Source of the DNA: Paragonimus skrjabini miyazakii
Lineage: Eukaryota; Platyhelminthes; Trematoda; Plagiorchiida; Troglotrematidae
DNA: 64,000 nt
Reading direction: 5' to 3'
Assembly: GCA_014338405.1 (NCBI GenBank)
Contig: JTDE01001009.1
Location: 109,393 to 173,392, forward strand
The notes beneath the pieces were generated by a model that saw only the letters and a program-made list of their open reading frames with translations, made no database searches and was not told the DNA's origin. Made by a program: the position numbers and the translations under genes. Every line of letters begins with the position of its first letter. The stretch's first letter is position 1. Of this stretch, positions 63,625-64,000 are shown piece after piece.

Positions 63625-63975
63625 ACTGTTTCGAGACGATCGGGCAACCTGATCATCACTCACAAGCGAAATAGGTTGAGCGTTCACATATGATAATTCG
63701 GTCCTGCCTAACGTGAGGTCAATGGCGTAGTGGTAAACACGGTTGCCTGATGAACAGCGTGTCCGTGGTTCAAGTCCAAGCAGTGGCGAGGATATGCATT
63801 ACTGATGAGCTCTAATGAGAGCAAAACTCGAGTCTAGTGCTTCTTTTCGAAAGGGGCCGACTGGAAAGTCTATGGGGATGCGACAGCTGCGATCAATTGT
63901 GGGTGATGTTCAATCTGTATGAAAGTCAAAATCCTCTACTACTCATCAGCAATCAAATACCGCTCAACAAGTTAA
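63625..63975 (+). mobile_element. tRNA-derived SINE, near full-length reference copy
   Basis: This is the best copy of the family. ACTCACAAGCG starts the head, and CGATCGGGCAACC just upstream matches, in reverse, the spacer of pair A. The A-box TGGCGTAGTGG (63723-63733) and B-box GGTTCAAGTCC (63767-63777) are 44 bases apart, the usual spacing of an internal RNA polymerase III promoter. The body has GGCGAGGATATGCATTACTG, GAGCTCTAATGAGAGC, CTTCTTTTCGAAAGGGGCC, TGGAAAGTCTATGGGG and GTGGGTGATGTTCAATC. The tail contains CTACTCATCAGCAATC near 63936-63953. No poly-A was seen. SINEs depend on a LINE partner for movement. The tRNA of origin could not be decided. Confidence 0.8.
63723..63777 (+). promoter_or_regulatory. 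Internal RNA polymerase III promoter (A-box and B-box) of the SINE
   Basis: TGGCGTAGTGG fits the A-box pattern TRGYNNARNNGG with one base fewer in the variable part, and GGTTCAAGTCC fits the B-box GGTTCRANTCC. Both lie in the tRNA-like head and in the right order, so this copy is the one most likely to be transcribable. No downstream T-run terminator is obvious inside the element. Confidence 0.65.
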
Positions 63976-64000
63976 TGATTTCTGCAATTACAACTTGGAG

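Noticed and set aside
1..64000. CRISPR array, rRNA gene, working tRNA gene or bacterial operon
   Set aside because: No regularly spaced repeats, conserved rRNA segments or foldable tRNAs were seen, and no gene packing or ribosome binding sites.

Overview
This window looks like nuclear DNA of a eukaryote with a large, repeat-filled genome. The best guess is a flatworm, probably a digenean fluke. The reasons are Penelope-like retroelements (reverse transcriptase joined to a GIY-YIG endonuclease), fragments of CR1/RTE-type LINEs, tRNA-derived SINEs, visibly AT-rich base composition, and no operon-like gene packing, ribosome binding sites or phage and plasmid genes. The species assignment is inference, because no host gene could be named.

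Almost all of the 64 kb is non-coding. No reading frame exceeds 137 codons, about what chance gives in 64 kb of AT-rich DNA read in six frames. Every protein signal that could be tied to a known family is a broken mobile-element remnant, read across stops and frameshifts. The window is therefore either intergenic or the inside of a very long intron.

Layout: 1-830 is a Penelope-like element (PLE) remnant cut by the window edge. 8100-8430 holds a weak reverse-transcriptase-like stretch. 10468-11060 is a head-to-head pair of SINEs. 13260-13690 is a CpG-rich block of unknown nature. 15818-17110 contains a decayed LINE endonuclease. 18700-18797 is a nested hairpin. 19300-19690 is a second head-to-head SINE pair, and 19981-20243 a large foldback palindrome. 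25475-26052 is a second PLE remnant in which the RT catalytic core sits almost directly against the GIY-YIG domain. 31222-31610 is a third head-to-head SINE pair. 44060-44350 is a CpG-rich patch with a possible first exon. 46385-46810 (minus strand) is a LINE reverse transcriptase remnant. 49258-49580 holds a different tRNA-headed SINE. 50440-50720 and 55864-56100 are weak retroelement-like stretches. 61400-62850 is the best-preserved PLE. 63020-63230 and 63625-63975 are two further SINE copies.

The most notable structure is the SINE family. Three of its five recognised loci are inverted head-to-head pairs, and two of these share a spacer, so the repeated unit may be a composite foldback element. 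Its 3' tail motif also recurs at a SINE of a different family, which would fit mobilisation by one LINE partner. All alignments were done by eye, so boundaries are approximate.
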